From: Vibrio cyclitrophicus
Lineage (GTDB): Bacteria > Pseudomonadota > Gammaproteobacteria > Enterobacterales > Vibrionaceae
Assembly: GCA_023206055.1 (NCBI GenBank)
Contig: CP065367.1
Location: 1,736,001-1,800,000, forward strand
DNA: 64,000 bases
Direction: 5' to 3'
Part shown: piece by piece, positions 60,127-64,000 of the stretch
Position numbering within the stretch: position 1 is the first letter of the stretch
Layout of the letters: each line of letters begins with the position of its first letter
The notes under the pieces: model-generated
Database searches by the model: none
The model's input: only the letters and a program-made list of their open reading frames with translations
Told to the model about the DNA's origin: nothing
Made by a program: the position numbers and the translations under genes

Positions 60127-60870
60127 ATGACTTCTCTGTTCTCTAACAAATCCAAAGGTTTATTACTGCTCGTTTTAAGCTTGTATTCCCTAGTACCCTT
60201 TTTGATATTTGGATCTGACTTCGACCTTGGAAGCACGGTTCTGCCTTTCTATGGCGCCTTCATGACGTTCGTGACTTACTCGGCAGGCAATCAAGGATTC
60301 TTGGTAACGCTCGCTGTTTTGTCTTTAGTAGTGCTCACGATGAAGTTTTCCAAAGCTAAGCTAGTCAGCCTTTGTCTGCAACTAGGCGTTTTGTTGGTGC
60401 TTAGCTTTGCAGCGAAAACCTTCTTAAAGCATTCAACAGAGAGCCCGCGTCCTTATTCTGAGTATTTGGTTACGCAAGAAGTGGTTGAAATGCCAGAGCT
60501 GTTTTATGAACTGCCATTGGTAGAAAAGAACGTGGCGATTGAATCTGTGCAAGATAAGGTCAGTGAGTGGCGAACGCGTCATTGGCATGGCGAAACGGAT
60601 TACTCTTTCCCATCGGGACACATGATCTTTGTCGGTGTGTGTTTGGCATTCTTTGGCGGATTGTTCCTAGAGGCGAAGCGCTTTTATTTAGTGGGTGGTA
60701 TGTTGGTTTGGGCTGGCGGCGTTGCTTATAGCCGTGTTTGGCTTGGTATGCATCGTCCTGAAGACTTAGCGGCGTCTATTGCTTTTGCGGGTTTAATCTA
60801 TTTATTGGTGCCACTGGTGCCAACGCAAAAAATAGAACCTCTATTGCCCAAGTTCCTCAGAAATGCCTAA
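60127..60870 (+). CDS. pgpB: PAP2-family phosphatase (PgpB-like)
   Basis: A 247-residue inner-membrane lipid phosphatase with six helices. The three PAP2 motifs are KHSTESPRP, YSFPSGHM and SRVWLGMHRPED. A long periplasmic insertion between motifs 1 and 2 (about residues 115-155) is typical of PgpB, which dephosphorylates phosphatidylglycerophosphate and undecaprenyl pyrophosphate. It is divergent from ribB. PgpB versus another PAP2 member cannot be fully settled. Confidence 0.85.
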   Translation: MTSLFSNKSKGLLLLVLSLYSLVPFLIFGSDFDLGSTVLPFYGAFMTFVTYSAGNQGFLVTLAVLSLVVLTMKFSKAKLVSLCLQLGVLLVLSFAAKTFLKHSTESPRPYSEYLVTQEVVEMPELFYELPLVEKNVAIESVQDKVSEWRTRHWHGETDYSFPSGHMIFVGVCLAFFGGLFLEAKRFYLVGGMLVWAGGVAYSRVWLGMHRPEDLAASIAFAGLIYLLVPLVPTQKIEPLLPKFLRNA

Positions 60871-60961
60871 GTTTTTAAGAGCGATTTAAGCTTTTAATAG
60901 CCGCCTAAGTTTTGAAAGGTTATCTAGTCTTGGGTGGTCTATTAACAAGTAGAAATTCTAG

Positions 60962-61324
60962 CTACTGATTGAGCCCGAGTTCTGCTTGTTTCTTTTTGGG
61001 AAGCCCCAAAGACACAATTCGGTGTGACTCAGTGAGGTAGTATCTTAGTTCCTCATCCCTTTCTGATGTGCTCTCAAAAAGCTGAATCCACTTCATGCCA
61101 CGAGAAGCAAAGTAGGGCGCGGGTTTATAGCCTGGCTCTTCTTTTAGAAAGTCGAAATTCTGATCGGACGCTTTGAAGATAAATGCAGGCTCGTCGTTCG
61201 TCCCCCAACCTCCAATCGCAAACACCTTCCCTCCCACTTTCCAAACGTGAGAGTTATTCCACTGCATCACATAGCTGGTTGCAGGCAGTGACTCGCAGAA
61301 TGTATTGAATTCATCGTAAGTCAT
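60962..61324 (-). CDS. MmcQ/YjbR family protein
   Basis: A 120-residue small alpha/beta protein. The N-terminus YDEFNTFCESLPATSYVMQW with KVGGKVFAIGGWG, and the C-terminal YLTESHRIVSLGLPKKKQ are typical of YjbR (DUF419), a CyaY-like fold proposed to bind DNA. No defined role. Monocistronic. Confidence 0.85.
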   Translation of the reverse strand: MTYDEFNTFCESLPATSYVMQWNNSHVWKVGGKVFAIGGWGTNDEPAFIFKASDQNFDFLKEEPGYKPAPYFASRGMKWIQLFESTSERDEELRYYLTESHRIVSLGLPKKKQAELGLNQ

Positions 61325-61409
61325 AGAACTTCCTTTTATCTATTGGGTGTTTGATCTGTATTAGTTTTCTAAGATGTCTTTCTTCTTTCCGTCTTTAGTT
61401 CGCCGAGCA

Positions 61410-62135
61410 CTAGCTAGCTAACCCCTGCCAAATGGCAGTAAAGCCGCTGATAGAACATAGCAACAAAGAGCCGATACGTATCTTCTCTTTAGGAATGCTT
61501 TGCGTCGTCAATAACGCCACCTTGTAACCCAGCCAAGCGGCAGGAAGCAGCGGGATTGTGATGATCAAATGGTGCATCGTGAAGAAGCCAATTGGGATCT
61601 GTACCAGTAATGAAATGATAGAACTAAACACAAAAAACGCAGATAGGTTACCACGAAGCTGATTGGCATCTTGATGTTGAAGTAACAATGCCATTGGTGG
61701 CCCACCAATACCAGAACTGGTGCCGAAGAATCCTGAGAAGAATCCAGCGATGCCCATTTTGGCAGGCGTTGGTTCTAACCTAAACGGAAGTAAGCTAACA
61801 ATCACGGCGAATACTACCAATAAGCCTAACCACAGTGACAGTACACTCGTCGAAACCATGACCAACAAAGCCCCGCCAGCCAGTGAACCCGGAATACGGC
61901 CTAATAGTGCGATTTTTAATCCGCCGATAGAGATGTTTGCTCGGTGTTTGAATGCGTTGAATACAGAAATGAACAGACCAACAAGACAGATCGGTGCGGG
62001 TACATAGTCAGGCGAGACCAAAAACAACAACGGGGCAGCCACAATAGCCAAGCCAAAGCCGATTGCTGTTTGTACAAACGAGCCGACAAAAATGAGTGCC
62101 ATCGCGATAAGGGCGGTCTGATCTAGGTATTCCAT
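61410..62135 (-). CDS. TauE/SafE family sulfite/sulfonate exporter-like permease
   Basis: A 241-residue membrane protein with about eight helices. SFVQTAIGFGLAIVAAPLLF and FFSGFFGTSSGIGGPPMALL are the two TauE/SafE repeats with their paired Gly/Pro motif. Family members export sulfite, sulfonates or related anions, though many have no known substrate. It starts with a proper ATG and stands alone. Confidence 0.88.
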   Translation of the reverse strand: MEYLDQTALIAMALIFVGSFVQTAIGFGLAIVAAPLLFLVSPDYVPAPICLVGLFISVFNAFKHRANISIGGLKIALLGRIPGSLAGGALLVMVSTSVLSLWLGLLVVFAVIVSLLPFRLEPTPAKMGIAGFFSGFFGTSSGIGGPPMALLLQHQDANQLRGNLSAFFVFSSIISLLVQIPIGFFTMHHLIITIPLLPAAWLGYKVALLTTQSIPKEKIRIGSLLLCSISGFTAIWQGLAS

Positions 62136-62259
62136 AAGCCTGCGAATAAGTTCTAAAGGAGCGGGTGGATACTATAAATGAAAACCAAAAGAATAGTCTT
62201 ATTATTCAGTGAGCTTTATGCCAGTTTCGCTAGTTATAATTTCTATTATAACGACCAAC

Positions 62260-62312
62260 AAAAAAGCGAGTGAGTATCTCAGGATGCTTCCTTTCAATAC
62301 TCACTCGCTTTA
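62260..62312 (-). terminator. Terminator after the MFS transporter
   Basis: AAAGCGAGTGAGTAT / ATACTCACTCGCTTT, a 15-bp perfect stem with a 20-nt loop, then TTTTTGTTGG on the minus strand. Confidence 0.85.
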
Positions 62313-62359
62313 TTGGAACGACTTGTTGTTTACGCTAGTGGGGGAGTCAGCGTTAAATG

Positions 62360-63571
62360 TTAAGCCATTGCCAATTTGATTCGCTCAATCGGTTTGTCAT
62401 TGATGGGTAAATGTATAAGCGCTGCTGCAAATGCCAATACCACCGTTGACCACCAAATTGGCTCGTAAGATCCGTAGTAATCGTAAATACGACCACCAAC
62501 CCAAGCGCCTAAGAAACTACCTATTTGGTGAGTGAAGAATACCAAGCCATACAAAGTCGATAGGTAACGAGCACCAAAGATTTGGCGAACTAAGCCTGAA
62601 GTGAGTGGAACCGTACCTAGCCAACAGAAACCAATGGCTGCACCAAAGATAGCTGCGGTTGATTCCGTTACTGGCAGAGTCACAAACGCGCCGATAACTA
62701 CAGTACGCACTAAGTACAGTGCAGACATAACGTGGCGCTTGCTGAACTTGTCGCCCATTACACCCCAGAAGTAAGATCCGAAGATGTTGAAGATGCCAAC
62801 GTAAGCCAATGCCATCGCAGCGCTGCTCGCCGGTAGGTCTTTATCTGCTAAGTAGCTAGGTAAGTGCGTTGCGATAAACATTACATGGAAACCACACACG
62901 AAGAAGCCCGCGTGAATCAACCAGTAACCTTTATGAGCGAACGCTTCAGAAAGCGCTTCTTTCAGAGTTTGGTTCTCTTCTGCTTGCGCTTGTTTGTTTG
63001 AGGCTACTTTAGGCGCTCGCATGAACAGGGCAAAAGAGATCATCAAACAACACAGTACGCCAAACACTTGCATTGCGCTCTGCCAATCAAATTCATTCAA
63101 CATGTATTGCGCGCCAGGAATCACCGCGAACATACCAAACGAACCTGCAGCCGTGGTTAAGCCAAACGCTTTAGCCGCGTGTTCTGCTGGTACAACTTTC
63201 GCTACTGCGCCAAGCACGATCACATAACTTGTCGCACTTAACCCAAGGCCAACGAGTGCACCCAGTGAAACGTAAAGCATGCTCGATTCGGTAGAAATTG
63301 AGGTAAGAAGTAAACCCAAACCGTAAGCAACTGCTCCTGCGATAATGATGCGTCTTGCTCCCCATTTGTCAGCCGCCATGCCCACAAAAGGTTGGAACAC
63401 GCCGAACAGCAGGTTTTGTAGAGCAATAGCGAAGCTGAAAAACTCGCGACCTGTACCGAAATGCTCTGAAATTGGCATCATGAAAATGCCGAATGATTGT
63501 CTGATCCCTAGACTGATAATAAGTGTGCCTATCCCTAGCCATACCAGTAAAGGAAAACGGAAAATGCTCAT
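62360..63571 (-). CDS. MFS transporter (OFA/monocarboxylate-like)
   Basis: A 403-residue 12-TM transporter. The start LLVWLGIGTLIISLGIRQSF and the loop GMAADKWGARRIIIAG place it in the NarK/OFA-like MFS branch common for organic anions and drugs. GLSATSYVIVLGAVAKVVP and VGGRIYDYYGSYEPIW support this. It lies 15 bp after the His-rich small protein, so both are co-transcribed. Substrate unknown. Confidence 0.87.
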   Translation of the reverse strand: MSIFRFPLLVWLGIGTLIISLGIRQSFGIFMMPISEHFGTGREFFSFAIALQNLLFGVFQPFVGMAADKWGARRIIIAGAVAYGLGLLLTSISTESSMLYVSLGALVGLGLSATSYVIVLGAVAKVVPAEHAAKAFGLTTAAGSFGMFAVIPGAQYMLNEFDWQSAMQVFGVLCCLMISFALFMRAPKVASNKQAQAEENQTLKEALSEAFAHKGYWLIHAGFFVCGFHVMFIATHLPSYLADKDLPASSAAMALAYVGIFNIFGSYFWGVMGDKFSKRHVMSALYLVRTVVIGAFVTLPVTESTAAIFGAAIGFCWLGTVPLTSGLVRQIFGARYLSTLYGLVFFTHQIGSFLGAWVGGRIYDYYGSYEPIWWSTVVLAFAAALIHLPINDKPIERIKLAMA

Positions 63572-63586
63572 TCTAATACTCTTTAA

Positions 63587-63814
63587 TTAATGGTGGTGAT
63601 GTGAGTGGTCTTGCGCTGACATGTGTTGGTCAGTCATTTCATGGTGATGTTCGTGCCCAGAATGATCATGCCCTGATTGCTGATGGCAACCACTGCTTAC
63701 GGCATGCTGAGCCAAGAGATCAATCAATGGCTGACTGTGATGCACAATAACCAAACTAATGACGAGGAATAACGTCATTCTGGCCAGTTGGGCAAAAAGA
63801 GATTGTGAAAACAT
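63587..63814 (-). CDS. Small His-rich membrane-anchored protein
   Basis: A 75-residue protein with one hydrophobic segment (about residues 12-28, MTLFLVISLVIVHH) followed by a short tail of 12-odd histidines (GCHQQSGHDHSGHEHHHEMT and SAQDHSHHHH). The His/Asp/Met content suggests metal binding (Cu, Ni, Zn or Co) on the outer side of the inner membrane. It is encoded directly before the MFS gene, which hints at a metal or metallophore link. A TTG seven codons upstream is a possible alternative start. Confidence 0.7.
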   Translation of the reverse strand: MFSQSLFAQLARMTLFLVISLVIVHHSQPLIDLLAQHAVSSGCHQQSGHDHSGHEHHHEMTDQHMSAQDHSHHHH

Positions 63815-63901
63815 AAGGTGTTTACATGCGCTCAATGTTGTAAGAAGTCGCGCATCATAGTGATGAGTAGGTTATGTATCAAATGACCATTTGTGATTTA
63901 G

Positions 63902-63922
63902 TCTATGCGTTTGATGCATAGA
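63902..63922. promoter_or_regulatory. Inverted repeat upstream of the His-rich protein and MFS genes
   Basis: TCTATGC-GTTTGAT-GCATAGA, 7-bp perfect arms, lies about 90 bp before the small gene. It is a plausible operator; no regulator is visible in the window. Confidence 0.4.
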
Positions 63923-64000
63923 TGAATAAGATAAAAATAAGTGAATGTTAGGGGGGAGGGGGACTGACGATAGTAACTAGTGATTTATAGCCTCGCGTTA

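Noticed and set aside
1..64000. tRNA, rRNA, CRISPR array, insertion sequence, integron attC or prophage genes
   Set aside because: I looked for tRNA-like ends, repeated spacer arrays, transposase or integrase motifs and long terminal repeats, and saw none.

Overview
The window looks like a stretch of a marine Vibrio replicon, probably the second chromosome of a Splendidus-clade-type species. The reasons are gene content and protein style rather than any alignment: a multi-transporter fructose/mannose-type PTS cluster with manA resembling (from memory) the V. cholerae VC1820-VC1827 locus, three methyl-accepting chemotaxis proteins, an OmpW porin with an FNR box, a stand-alone ribB behind an FMN riboswitch, glgC, an mdtL-yidZ pair, and several small families (DUF3010, DUF3012, DUF3316) common in Vibrionaceae. 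I see no rRNA, tRNA, CRISPR array, transposase, integrase or phage genes; this is ordinary-looking chromosomal DNA with many transcription regulators next to their likely targets.

Layout. 0-13 kb: a periplasmic binding protein of the cyclohexadienyl dehydratase type, then the PTS locus: EIIA + EIIBC, EIIABC + manA, a divergent AraC regulator, a sodium/solute symporter, an HPr-EIIA fusion + stand-alone EIIB, and a third permease with the order EIIA-EIIC-EIIB. 13-24.6 kb: a TetR regulator, a small zinc-ribbon protein, a NIT-domain chemoreceptor with an apparent 5' frameshift, a TyrP-like permease with a TyrR box, mdtL-yidZ, an AhpD-like protein whose promoter carries two TetR-type operators matching the site in front of the TetR gene 7 kb away, a MocR regulator divergent from an EamA exporter, and a DUF3010 protein. 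24.9-32.3 kb: two more chemoreceptors, a LysR regulator, a MagIII-like DNA glycosylase, a TrmH-type RNA methyltransferase and an SGNH hydrolase. 32.4-35.5 kb: dgcR-dgcN-dgcA, the D-glutamate catabolic module of marine gammaproteobacteria.

35.8-44.4 kb is the most coherent single system: a histidine kinase and a sigma54 response regulator overlapping by ATGA, then a secreted glycerophosphodiester phosphodiesterase and a PhnD-PhnC-PhnE-PhnE type ABC importer. Both target transcripts have textbook -24/-12 promoters preceded by copies of a shared 18-bp motif, so the regulon can be read from the DNA. The likely job is sensing, cleaving and importing an organophosphorus compound.

44.5-53 kb: a DUF3012 lipoprotein, a ribosome hibernation factor, a tightly packed operon of five small exported proteins that I cannot assign to any known system (two are paralogues with a CG...EC cysteine pattern), glgC, ompW, and a beta-propeller lipoprotein. 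53-64 kb: two SDR oxidoreductases each beside its own regulator (LysR, HxlR), a double-cupin protein, the 62-codon remnant of an AraC gene, a membrane-anchored unknown, the FMN riboswitch-ribB unit, a PAP2 phosphatase, a YjbR protein, a TauE/SafE permease, and an MFS transporter with a His-rich small protein upstream.

Functions are assigned from motif recognition and memory of families; no alignment or database search was run.
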